Source of the DNA: Prevotella sp.
GTDB taxonomy: Bacteria; Bacteroidota; Bacteroidia; Bacteroidales; Bacteroidaceae
Assembly (NCBI GenBank): GCA_021203705.1
Contig: JAJQAR010000176.1
Location: 1-7,685 of the forward strand
Length of the DNA stretch: 7,685 bases
Direction of reading: 5' to 3'
In this document: positions 1-6,308 of the stretch, piece by piece
Layout: each line of letters opens with the position of its first letter
Position numbering within the stretch: the stretch's first letter is position 1
Made by a program: the position numbers and the translations under genes
The notes under the pieces: model-generated
Told to the model about the DNA's origin: nothing
The model's database searches: none
Seen by the model: only the letters and a program-made list of their open reading frames with translations

Positions 1-2124
1 AACTATTGACGGTCGTCGGCTTTCAACCCCAGTCAAGGGTTTGAACATCGTAAAGATGTCGGATGGGACGACACGTAAGGATATCGGGAAATAAACGATA
101 ACCTTACGTGTCGTACCATCCGACATCTTTACGATGTTCAAACCCTTGACTGGGGTTGAAAGACGACGACCGTCAATAGTATAGCGTGCCTGCTCTGTAA
201 CATTACTGTCACTGATCGTATTACTGATACCTGTTGAACTGCCTACTTTCACCATGTTAGCATTGTTCACGTATGCATCGCCAAAATCGGCATAATACCA
301 GTCGCCATTCTTCCACACTGCATAACTGCCACTGATGAACGCCACTACATGCATGTTCTTTGCGTTCCACTCGTTATCAAGTTTCACTGTGAAGTCATTC
401 TCATAACTGCTGTCACTCGTCCAGTTGATCTCATCGCCCCATGCGTATTCGTTGATAATCTTACGCAACACGTTGTTGTGGACATAGTCATTTTCATATT
501 TTCCATTGTTCAATTGGGTGGCTACAAGTCCGTCCTCCGTGAGGTAAACAGTAAGACGGTTGCCGTCGAGTAACAGATTTGCTCCACTGACTCCGTCTCC
601 AAACACCCTGATTGTCAGTTCGTTTGCTGCTTCATTATACTCGGTTGCGATATTCACATTCACGAATGCAGGAATTTTTGAATAGGCTTCCATAAGGGCG
701 GCATCTATCATACTTGCCGCAGTCTCCTGATAATAAGGACCGTAACCTAAACCGATTCCTATTGTGCCGTATTCATTCAGCGTCATATCATCCAAAATGT
801 AACGGTCGAAACCGGCTGATGGATAACCGCTTCCTGTTGGCATTGAGAAATATTCTATGAAATCACTGCTGCCATCTGACAGATAGAACGGGTCTTTTCC
901 CATTCCTGCCCCATGTATCGCTACCCACGCATATTTGTTAGGATACATTTCTTGCATTTTCTCAAGCAGGTCATGTCCAAGTGGGCAATAAGTACACTGT
1001 ACGGAGGTGAAGTTCTCAATAAGGTGCATTTGGCGGGTTGCCGTACCTTCATAAATGGTGAATGTGCCTTCAAGATTATCATCATCGACATTCTGTGTAG
1101 GTACTTTGCCGTTTATTGTCGCCACGTTAACAGCGAATTTATGACTGCCCATCGATATATCCGACGGCAATGTCAACTTACCGTTATACTTCTGGTTTCC
1201 TGATGTCAAGGCGATAGGGGTATCTAATGTCTGCACTACATTTCCGTCAACGGTGATATTCAACACGTATGATGACGGTAAGGTGTTTCCATCGCTCTTC
1301 ATATTGAAACTATATGCCAAGTCTGTTCCTTTTGAGGCGTACTTATCCAAAGTGAGGTTTTTAAGGGCGATATCATCATCCACCATACTGCCGCCCTTCA
1401 CTACTGCCTGAATAATAAGGTTGCCATAGTCTGAACCCATAGTGAACCAGTCGGTTACTCCGTAATCGGACCAATAGCCATATAGCAGAAAACCGTATTC
1501 AGGCTTGATGTCTGTTTTAAGCTCCATGTCCGTAACCAATGGCCATGCCTCTGGCTCATTAGGATTGCCTGACTGGGTATATTCAAAGGATACAAGATAG
1601 TACATACCATCCTCAATAGTAACTGGTGTGGTAAGTGTTACCTCATTCCAGCCGACATTCATTGTGGTGGAAGAAAGGTCAACAGATGATAGTGGCTTAT
1701 CACTGATGTAATAATATGGTGTACATGAACGTATTTCCACATTTGCAACGGCTACCGGTACGGCAAGGGCAAACCTTACTTTCGTTATCTGCCCTCCTAC
1801 TCGCTTTGCCAACACGTCATCCTCAAATATCACACCTGCTTTCAGTTGTCCCGGATTTGAATACATTCCAATGTAACCCTCACCGCTTGACAGGTCTGGA
1901 AGATCATCAGTGGTATAGAAACCCACGAGATGTTCATCACTATCCAACGCAATCCTGTTCGGTGTGGACCTAACTTTTTGGGGATTCAATGATCTAAGTC
2001 CCACATTTGGACGCTTATTCACCAAATCTCCTGACGATTTCCTGATCTGATTACCGCTAACTTGCGCATTGGCAATCGTCAACGACAGCACAAGGGCCGC
2101 CAATACAGTAAAAAACTTTTTCAT
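1..2124 (-). CDS. Secreted Omp28-like protein with thioredoxin-type CTYC motif, open at its 3' end
   Basis: A continuous frame of 708 codons starts at ATG 2122-2124 and has no stop before the window edge. Residues 1-20 form a Sec signal peptide (MKKFFTVLAALVL..., cleavage likely ANA|Q) with no lipobox. Residues about 60-245 look like a beta-sandwich and 250-355 like an Ig-type domain (both judged from sequence character only). Residues about 365-625 match the Omp28/thioredoxin-fold type: ENFTSVQCTYCPLGH carries the C377-x-x-C380 redox pair, and GSGYPSAGFDR holds a proline (P435) in a likely cis-Pro position. After a linker comes the tail TIDGRRLSTPVKGLNIVK (649-666), typical of secreted Prevotella proteins. 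The natural end is expected near residue 678, but the frame continues about 30 codons antisense to the plus-strand tail at 2-94. Likely exported to the periplasm or outer surface. Substrate unknown. A promoter lies about 100 bases upstream. Confidence 0.85.
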   Translation of the reverse strand, partial: MKKFFTVLAALVLSLTIANAQVSGNQIRKSSGDLVNKRPNVGLRSLNPQKVRSTPNRIALDSDEHLVGFYTTDDLPDLSSGEGYIGMYSNPGQLKAGVIFEDDVLAKRVGGQITKVRFALAVPVAVANVEIRSCTPYYYISDKPLSSVDLSSTTMNVGWNEVTLTTPVTIEDGMYYLVSFEYTQSGNPNEPEAWPLVTDMELKTDIKPEYGFLLYGYWSDYGVTDWFTMGSDYGNLIIQAVVKGGSMVDDDIALKNLTLDKYASKGTDLAYSFNMKSDGNTLPSSYVLNITVDGNVVQTLDTPIALTSGNQKYNGKLTLPSDISMGSHKFAVNVATINGKVPTQNVDDDNLEGTFTIYEGTATRQMHLIENFTSVQCTYCPLGHDLLEKMQEMYPNKYAWVAIHGAGMGKDPFYLSDGSSDFIEYFSMPTGSGYPSAGFDRYILDDMTLNEYGTIGIGLGYGPYYQETAASMIDAALMEAYSKIPAFVNVNIATEYNEAANELTIRVFGDGVSGANLLLDGNRLTVYLTEDGLVATQLNNGKYENDYVHNNVLRKIINEYAWGDEINWTSDSSYENDFTVKLDNEWNAKNMHVVAFISGSYAVWKNGDWYYADFGDAYVNNANMVKVGSSTGISNTISDSNVTEQARYTIDGRRLSTPVKGLNIVKMSDGTTRKVIVYFPISLRVVPSDIFTMFKPLTGVESRRPSIV
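2..94 (+). CDS. 3' end of a convergent secreted-protein gene (C-terminal tail only)
   Basis: Only the last 30 codons are inside the window; the gene enters from the left edge and stops at TAA 92-94. The tail begins TIDGRRLSTPVKGLNIVK and ends TTRKDIGK. The same tail is encoded on the opposite strand by the Omp28-like gene. Known: tails of this form (GR..., then KG(I/L)NIVK, then DG, then basic residues) are common at the C termini of secreted Prevotella/Bacteroides proteins and resemble the last two blocks of type IX secretion sorting domains. Inference: this is the end of a paralogous secreted protein facing the Omp28-like gene tail to tail. The nucleotide differences from the other copy at 19 and 67 are synonymous third-codon positions, which supports a translated frame. 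The body of the protein, and so its function, is not visible. It could also be a piece joined by chimerism. Confidence 0.5.
   Translation, partial: TIDGRRLSTPVKGLNIVKMSDGTTRKDIGK
2..180. repeat. Near-perfect 85-base inverted repeat with 9-base loop
   Basis: Arms 2-86 and 96-180 are reverse complements with three mismatches (19/163, 67/115, 81/101), leaving positions 87-95 as the loop. Pairing fails at position 1/181, so the left arm ends almost exactly at the window edge. Both arms code for the same C-terminal protein tail on opposite strands. RNA from either strand would fold into a very long hairpin, so it could act as a two-way terminator or an RNase III target; that role is inference. 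DNA palindromes this long with so short a spacer tend to be unstable in bacteria. A chimeric joint in the source assembly is therefore a serious alternative. Confidence 0.9.
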
Positions 2125-2163
2125 ACTCTCATTCTTAATATTAGTTAATAATTATATCTATAT

Positions 2164-2251
2164 GGCAGTAAAATTGCCGCTTAGATTTGAAAAGAAAACT
2201 GCCGTTTAGCGTGCATATCTGAAAACAAATATACAGTGTTGAACGGCAGTT
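2164..2251. repeat. Cluster of short direct and inverted repeats around the promoter
   Basis: AAAATTGCCGCTTAG (2170-2184) and AAAACTGCCGTTTAG (2195-2209) are direct repeats matching at 13 of 15 bases, 25 bases apart. AACTGCCGTT (2197-2206) is perfectly inverted as AACGGCAGTT (2242-2251), flanking the -7 box. The core GGCAGT/ACTGCC also occurs at 2164-2169, where GGCA and TGCC (2175-2178) form a small hairpin. The spacing and placement around the likely transcription start suggest an operator or a structured leader. No regulator is identified. Confidence 0.5.
2226..2233 (-). promoter_or_regulatory. Bacteroidetes-type -7 promoter box for the Omp28-like gene
   Basis: On the minus strand this reads TATATTTG, an exact match to the TAnnTTTG -7 consensus of the Bacteroidetes primary sigma factor. 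It sits 101 bases upstream of the ATG at 2124, which would give a 5' leader of roughly 95 bases. No clear TTTG -33 box is present 19-21 bases further upstream. That position is instead occupied by one copy of an inverted GGCAGT motif (2242-2251), which could mean activator dependence. The box match is seen; its activity is inferred. Confidence 0.5.
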
Positions 2252-2297
2252 AGATTAATTCGGGTATAAATCCCATGCGATGATATATCGCTACATC

Positions 2298-2335
2298 TTT
2301 CAGACGTTATCCTTTGTCCTTTCAGACGATCCTTT
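2298..2335. repeat. Short direct repeat downstream of the gamma-subunit gene
   Basis: TTTCAGACGTTATCCTTT (2298-2315) is followed by TTTCAGACGATCCTTT (2320-2335), differing by a two-base insertion, 22 bases apart. It lies between the gamma-subunit stop and the Omp28-like promoter. I see no gene, and no strong terminator with a T-run, in 2252-2379. The repeat could be a second regulator site or simple slippage duplication. Confidence 0.4.
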
Positions 2336-2379
2336 ATTCTGTAAAGATGTGTTATCCTAAGTTCTGTTCGATGATATTT

Positions 2380-2922
2380 TTACATCTTCTCGATAATGTC
2401 CTTTCCGGCCTTTATAGCTTCCATGTTCAGTGGAATAAGACCGTGGTGGCGTTCCGGGAGTGTCTTGAAGAGTGCCTTCTCCACACCATTGTCACTTACA
2501 ACAGTGCATACCTGAAGTAAACCGCCAAGAACTATCATATTGAATACCTTCGAGTTTTTCATCTCCGCAGCCTTGTCCATAGCATTGATACGGTAAACGG
2601 TGATGTCCTTACGTGTAGGGGGATTGATCACTCCGAAACCATCATAGATAAGGATTCCACCTTCCTTGATTTTCGGCTCAAACTTGTCGAGGGATGGCTG
2701 GTTGAGAACTATCGCTATGTCGTATTTACTCAAGATAGGTGATGAGATGCGCTCATCGCTTACTATTACAGTAACATTCGCTGTTCCTCCGCGCTGCTCT
2801 GGTCCGTATGCCGGCATCCACGTTACCTCCTTGCCTTCCATAAGTCCTGAATAGGCAAGTATCTTTCCCATGGAAAGAACACCTTGACCACCAAAACCTG
2901 ATATTATAATTTCCTTTTTCAT
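2380..2922 (-). CDS. 2-oxoacid:ferredoxin oxidoreductase, gamma subunit
   Basis: 180 residues, the usual size for a stand-alone gamma subunit (KorC/VorC type, pyruvate ferredoxin/flavodoxin oxidoreductase catalytic domain). Near the N terminus GFGGQGVLSMGK (residues 9-20) is the glycine-rich signature of this family. AYGPEQRGGTANVTVIVSD (about 38-56) is the second hallmark, and in related enzymes this subunit helps bind coenzyme A. It completes the heterotetramer encoded by the three genes just upstream. The ATG at 2922 follows the beta-subunit stop by 32 bases, with an A-rich leader (AACGAAAGAAAA), normal for Bacteroidetes, so it is likely co-transcribed. It is the last gene of the cluster; the next gene downstream has its own promoter. 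The family call is firm. The substrate (2-oxoglutarate, branched-chain 2-oxoacids or other) cannot be set from sequence reading. Confidence 0.93.
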   Translation of the reverse strand: MKKEIIISGFGGQGVLSMGKILAYSGLMEGKEVTWMPAYGPEQRGGTANVTVIVSDERISSPILSKYDIAIVLNQPSLDKFEPKIKEGGILIYDGFGVINPPTRKDITVYRINAMDKAAEMKNSKVFNMIVLGGLLQVCTVVSDNGVEKALFKTLPERHHGLIPLNMEAIKAGKDIIEKM

Positions 2923-2954
2923 TTTTCTTTCGTTTTTATGAGCTGCACAAACTT

Positions 2955-3719
2955 CTATTTCAAAGTATCTTTCAAGTCTCCCTTAGGATATGCCTTGAAC
3001 ATATTCTCCTGCATCCACTGGTTTGCCTTTAATGGAGACAGTTTCCAACCGCTGTTGCAACTACTGACAATTTCCACAAGACTTGAACCTTTCCCTGCCA
3101 TGGAAGCATCAAACGCCTTGCGGATGGCTTTCTTGGCTGAACGGATAGCTGCAACTGTCTCTACACTCTGACGGGTAACATAACATGTACCTTCGAGCTT
3201 GGTAGCAACCTCCGTGATGTTCAATGGATATCCGTGAAGCTCCGGTACTCTACCGTATGGACAGGTGGATGTCTTCTGACCAAGAAGTGTGGTAGGTGCC
3301 ATCTGACCGCCTGTCATTCCGTAAATGGCGTTGTTGATGAAGATTATCGTGATATTGTCTCCCCTGTTGAGGGCATGGATCGTCTCACATGTACCTATAC
3401 AAGCAAGGTCTCCATCTCCCTGATAGGTAAATACTAACCTATCGTTCCAACAATGCTTTATGGCACTGGCTACTGCTGGCGCACGCCCATGGGCAGCCTC
3501 CTGCCAGTCGATGTCAATGTAACGGTATGCAAACACCGCACATCCAACAGGGCATACTCCTACTGCCTTGTCTTCCATGCCCATCTCCTCGATGATTTCT
3601 GCAACGAGTTTGTGAACAACGCCATGTGAGCAACCAGGACAGTAGTGCATCGGCGTATCATTCAAAAGATCCGGCTTCTTGTAAACAAGATTTTCCGGGG
3701 ATATTATTTCTTTGTTCAT
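2955..3719 (-). CDS. 2-oxoacid:ferredoxin oxidoreductase, TPP-binding beta subunit
   Basis: 254 residues, typical length for the KorB/VorA-type beta subunit. The thiamine pyrophosphate and Mg2+ motif runs from GDGD (101-104) to NN (129-130), followed by YGMTGGQ (133-139), the classic TPP-fold spacing. Cysteines C27 and C30 (CPGC), C60 (VCPVGC) and C211 (SSCNSG) are placed like the four ligands of the single [4Fe-4S] cluster near TPP in this enzyme family. This subunit performs decarboxylation and first electron transfer; electrons pass on to the small ferredoxin subunit. The gene starts 36 bases after the alpha-subunit stop, behind the A-rich leader AAAACCAAAGATAAT, so it sits in the same transcript. 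Nothing is truncated or missing. KEGG-style naming would be korB; the symbol is left blank because the substrate class is uncertain. Confidence 0.94.
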   Translation of the reverse strand: MNKEIISPENLVYKKPDLLNDTPMHYCPGCSHGVVHKLVAEIIEEMGMEDKAVGVCPVGCAVFAYRYIDIDWQEAAHGRAPAVASAIKHCWNDRLVFTYQGDGDLACIGTCETIHALNRGDNITIIFINNAIYGMTGGQMAPTTLLGQKTSTCPYGRVPELHGYPLNITEVATKLEGTCYVTRQSVETVAAIRSAKKAIRKAFDASMAGKGSSLVEIVSSCNSGWKLSPLKANQWMQENMFKAYPKGDLKDTLK

Positions 3720-3755
3720 ATTATCTTTGGTTTTTATTTTTAAAGGAAGAAATAT

Positions 3756-4835
3756 TTAGGACAACTCCTTTATCGCTTTTACTATCTCATCTGGCTCTGG
3801 AACAATACCGCCAAGACGCCCAAAATGCCTTACTGGTACTTTACCATTCACGGAAAGCTGAATGTCCTCTATCATCTGACCAGCATTTATCTCTACTGAC
3901 AATATACCTTTCTTGCCCTCTGCAACGTCTGCTACTGCGTCCTTCGGGAATGGCCACAGGGTTATAGGACGAAGAAGTCCTACCTTAAGTCCCTCGTTAC
4001 GTGCCATCTCTATTGCTTTCTCCGAAATACGCGCTGCACTGCCGAAAGCCACAATCACATAGTCGGCATCCTCACATTGCTTGGTCTCATAGCGTACCTC
4101 TGTCTCCCTGATCGTCTGGTACTTTTTCTGCAATGCCAAGTTTCGCTTTTCCATTACCTCCGGCTGCAACTCCAATGATGTAAGAATATTAGGCTGGCGG
4201 TCTTTCGTCCTGCCTATTGTTGCCCACGGACACTCCTTGCGTATCTCCTCCTCTGTTCTACGGGCCTTATATGGTGGCAACTCCACACGCTCCATCATCT
4301 GACCGATTACTCCATCACTCAAAATAATTACCGGTGTGCGGTACTTGAAAGCAAGCTCGAATGCCACATCTACAAAGTCAGCCATCTCTTGTACCGATGC
4401 CGGTGCAAGAACAATAGTATAATAGTCACCGTTTCCTCCTCCACGGGTAGCCTGGAAATAGTCGCTCTGTGATGGCTGGATAGTTCCCAGACCTGGACCG
4501 CCTCGCTGCACGTTGACAATGACACCTGGTATCTCCGCACCTGCCATGTATGCAATGCCTTCCTGCATCAATGCGACACCAGGACTGGATGATGAGGTCA
4601 TTGCTCTCTTTCCAGCTCCTCCGGCTCCATATACCATGTTTATGGATGCCAACTCACTTTCCGCCTGTATAACCACCATACCAGTAGTCTCCCACGGCTT
4701 GAGCAGCGCAAGCGTCTCGATTACCTCACTCTGAGGCGTAATAGGATAGCCGAAATATGCGTCTGCTCCACAACGTATCGCTGCATGGGCTATCGCCTCG
4801 TTTCCTTTCAACAATGTTATTTCCTTCTCTGCCAT
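3756..4835 (-). CDS. vorB: 2-oxoacid:ferredoxin oxidoreductase, alpha subunit (VorB/KorA type)
   Basis: 359 residues from the ATG at 4835. An in-frame ATG at 4910 would add 25 residues lying wholly over the ferredoxin gene. The 4835 start is preferred because a good Shine-Dalgarno (GGAGGAA) lies 8 bases upstream and because MAEKEITLLKGNEAIAHAA is the normal family N terminus. The POR N-terminal domain (about 10-230) shows GYPITPQSE (29-37), QAESELAS (57-64, with the conserved Glu), SSSSPG (81-86) and RGGPGLGT (111-118). A second, transketolase-C-like domain (about 245-340) begins near ADYVIVAFGSAA. This closely resembles proteins annotated as 3-methyl-2-oxobutanoate dehydrogenase subunit VorB in Bacteroidetes; KEGG-type naming would be korA. 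It pairs with the beta subunit to form the active site for 2-oxoacid binding. Only 5 bases separate it from the ferredoxin stop, implying translational coupling. Substrate specificity is not proven. Confidence 0.94.
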   Translation of the reverse strand: MAEKEITLLKGNEAIAHAAIRCGADAYFGYPITPQSEVIETLALLKPWETTGMVVIQAESELASINMVYGAGGAGKRAMTSSSSPGVALMQEGIAYMAGAEIPGVIVNVQRGGPGLGTIQPSQSDYFQATRGGGNGDYYTIVLAPASVQEMADFVDVAFELAFKYRTPVIILSDGVIGQMMERVELPPYKARRTEEEIRKECPWATIGRTKDRQPNILTSLELQPEVMEKRNLALQKKYQTIRETEVRYETKQCEDADYVIVAFGSAARISEKAIEMARNEGLKVGLLRPITLWPFPKDAVADVAEGKKGILSVEINAGQMIEDIQLSVNGKVPVRHFGRLGGIVPEPDEIVKAIKELS

Positions 4836-4840
4836 ACCTG

Positions 4841-5071
4841 TTATTCCTCCATTCTTTTTTTGTAAACCGTGATACATCCATCGGGACAAACTATCGCACA
4901 TGAGGCGCACCCGATACAGTCATCGGGATTTACGGTCTCCACATACGGATAACCACTTACGTTGACTTTCTTTGACAATGCTATCACCGACTTCGGACAT
5001 GCCTCGATGCACAAGGCACATCCCTTACAGCGGTCTGTATTGACGATTATAGCTCCTTTTATTTTACTCAT
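4841..5071 (-). CDS. 2x[4Fe-4S] ferredoxin subunit of the oxidoreductase (delta, KorD type)
   Basis: 76 residues with two complete [4Fe-4S] motifs: C15-x2-C18-x2-C21-x3-C25-P, and C52-x2-C55-x2-C58-x3-C62-P. It is a bacterial-type 2x[4Fe-4S] ferredoxin domain, short and without extra domains, as expected for the electron-transfer subunit of four-subunit 2-oxoacid:ferredoxin oxidoreductases. It accepts electrons from the beta-subunit cluster and passes them to free ferredoxin. It is the first gene of the oxidoreductase set, with the alpha-subunit gene 5 bases downstream. The start MSKIKGAIIV is preceded by an A/T-rich leader (ACAATATTTAATTT). All eight ligands are intact. A 73-base gap separates it from the TPR gene; no promoter box was recognised there, so it probably shares the upstream transcript, though a weaker promoter cannot be excluded. 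Confidence 0.93.
   Translation of the reverse strand: MSKIKGAIIVNTDRCKGCALCIEACPKSVIALSKKVNVSGYPYVETVNPDDCIGCASCAIVCPDGCITVYKKRMEE
4844..4850 (-). promoter_or_regulatory. Shine-Dalgarno site that sets the alpha-subunit start
   Basis: On the minus strand GGAGGAA lies inside the last codons of the ferredoxin gene (Glu-Glu) and ends 8 bases before ATG 4833-4835. It is the strongest ribosome binding site in the window. Most other starts here have only A-rich leaders. It favours the 359-residue start over the in-frame upstream ATG at 4910, and suggests re-initiation by ribosomes finishing the ferredoxin gene. Confidence 0.6.
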
Positions 5072-5144
5072 AAATTAAATATTGTTTTTTATTTAGCGGC
5101 GACACTCTACAAGTTGTCCTGAAAAGAATGTCCTCCAATTTTAT

Positions 5145-5333
5145 TCACGGATTATAAATATCCTTACAGTAATAATTCAGAATACTGTCAAGCATTTCCT
5201 TCGCTGCAACAGCTGGACTTTCCGGATCTAATCCTATTGCCTCTACATAGTTGTTTATGGCGAGTTGCCAGTTGCCCTCCTGACGGTATCTGTTTCCTAT
5301 CCTGTAATATTCCTCTGCTGTCATTTTATACAT
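5145..5333 (-). CDS. Small single-TPR protein
   Basis: 62 residues. Positions 5-39 (AEEYYRIGNRYRQEG, then NWQLAINNYVEAIGLDP) fit one 34-residue tetratricopeptide repeat, with G13, Y16, A25, Y29, A32 and P37 in consensus places. The rest is a helical C-terminal stretch ending KDIYNP. There is no signal peptide, so it is likely cytoplasmic. Two starts are possible: ATG 5333 (MYKM) or ATG 5324 (MTAEEYY). Neither has a Shine-Dalgarno; the upstream leader is ATTATATATA. It lies 27 bases after folD and 73 before the ferredoxin subunit, in the same orientation, so it is probably co-transcribed. One TPR is too few for a stable superhelix, so it may dimerise or bind a partner, possibly the neighbouring oxidoreductase. 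That role is inference from position only. Confidence 0.75.
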   Translation of the reverse strand: MYKMTAEEYYRIGNRYRQEGNWQLAINNYVEAIGLDPESPAVAAKEMLDSILNYYCKDIYNP

Positions 5334-5360
5334 TATATATAATTAGTGTAGTTTACTTTG

Positions 5361-6239
5361 TCAGCGATAATACTCTTTCTTGCCTGCCGCCAACGTGTTC
5401 TTCATCAAAGAACAGATTGTCATCGGACCTACTCCACCAGGCACTGGCGTGATAAATGAACACTTAGGCGCAACCTCGTCAAACTTCACATCTCCGTTCA
5501 GACGGAAACCGCTCTTACGTGTGGCATCGGGTACGCGCGTTGTTCCTACATCAATCACTACCGCTCCCTCCTTGACCATGTCGGCGGTAACAAAATTCGG
5601 CTGTCCTATCGCAGCGATTATTATGTCTGCCTGGCGGCACTCGTCCTTCAATGTCTTTGATCTACTGTGGCATACCGTTACCGTAGAGTCGCCATACTGC
5701 TTCTGCATCATCAACTGTGCCATCGGCTTGCCGACAATATTACTCCTGCCAAGGATAACACATTTCTTGCCGGAAGTCTCAATACCATAATGACGGAGAA
5801 GCGTAAGGATACCAAGGGGTGTGGCGGAGATGAAACATGGCAAACCGATAGCCATGCGCCCCACATTAACGGGGTGGAAACCATCCACATCCTTACGGTA
5901 ATCTATCGCCATGATTATTTTCTGCTCGTCTATGTGTTTCGGCAAGGGCAACTGCACGATGTAGCCGTCAACGTCATCGTCCTTGTTCAACTCTCTTACT
6001 TGTTGAAGAAGCCTGTCTTCCGTCACGTCATCTTCAAAACGTATGAGCGTGCTCTTGAAACCGCACTCCTCACAGGCAATGACCTTGTTCCTGACGTAAG
6101 TCTCGCTGCCCCCGTCATGGCCTACGAGAATTGCGACAAGATGTGGGGGTCTTCCACCATCAGCGACAACTTGTCTGACTTCTTCAGCTATCTCCGCCTT
6201 TATACAGGCGGAGGTAGCCTTTCCATCTATCAATTGCAT
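5361..6239 (-). CDS. folD: FolD, methylenetetrahydrofolate dehydrogenase / cyclohydrolase
   Basis: 292 residues, normal for FolD, which interconverts 5,10-methylene-, 5,10-methenyl- and 10-formyl-tetrahydrofolate with NADP(H) in the cytoplasm. The catalytic YVRNK motif places the essential Lys at K52. QLPLP (96-100) and DVDGFHP (117-123, D119) form the folate pocket. The Rossmann part shows [13 protein letters not shown] (164-176), CHSRSK (180-185), [11 protein letters not shown] and VIDVGTTR. The C-terminal signature is [10 protein letters not shown] (265-274). The usual PCTPxG segment is replaced by SATPLGI (138-144), which I recall as common in Bacteroidetes FolD. It starts 69 bases after the ffh stop and is followed 27 bases later by the TPR gene. 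I find no TAnnTTTG box in the ffh-folD gap, so read-through from ffh is likely. All key residues are present. Confidence 0.97.
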   Translation of the reverse strand: MQLIDGKATSACIKAEIAEEVRQVVADGGRPPHLVAILVGHDGGSETYVRNKVIACEECGFKSTLIRFEDDVTEDRLLQQVRELNKDDDVDGYIVQLPLPKHIDEQKIIMAIDYRKDVDGFHPVNVGRMAIGLPCFISATPLGILTLLRHYGIETSGKKCVILGRSNIVGKPMAQLMMQKQYGDSTVTVCHSRSKTLKDECRQADIIIAAIGQPNFVTADMVKEGAVVIDVGTTRVPDATRKSGFRLNGDVKFDEVAPKCSFITPVPGGVGPMTICSLMKNTLAAGKKEYYR

Positions 6240-6308
6240 ATTTCTAAGTTTATATTATTCTCATCAGCCCCACTAATTATCTATATGGGGACTTATATAT
6301 TCTTCTTC

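Noticed and set aside
2..180. Inverted repeat read as transposon ends or an invertible phase-variation switch
   Set aside because: There is no transposase or recombinase in the window, only 9 bases between the arms, and both arms are coding sequence for a protein tail.
2344..2388. AAGATGT/ACATCTT inverted pair at the end of the gamma-subunit gene, considered as a terminator
   Set aside because: It is a 7 bp A/T-rich stem with a 31-base loop, partly inside the coding region and without a T-run, so too weak.
3626..3967. 113-codon plus-strand open frame across the alpha/beta subunit junction
   Set aside because: It is antisense to the end of the alpha and the start of the beta subunit, with no domain features.
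4836..4910. Upstream in-frame start for the alpha subunit
   Set aside because: It would overlap almost a third of the ferredoxin gene and add 25 non-family residues. The ATG at 4835 has a strong ribosome binding site and the normal family N terminus.
6268..6290. CCCCA...TGGGG hairpin in the ffh-folD gap, considered as a terminator
   Set aside because: The stem is only 5 bp with a 13-base loop, and no T-run follows on the minus strand, so termination is not supported.
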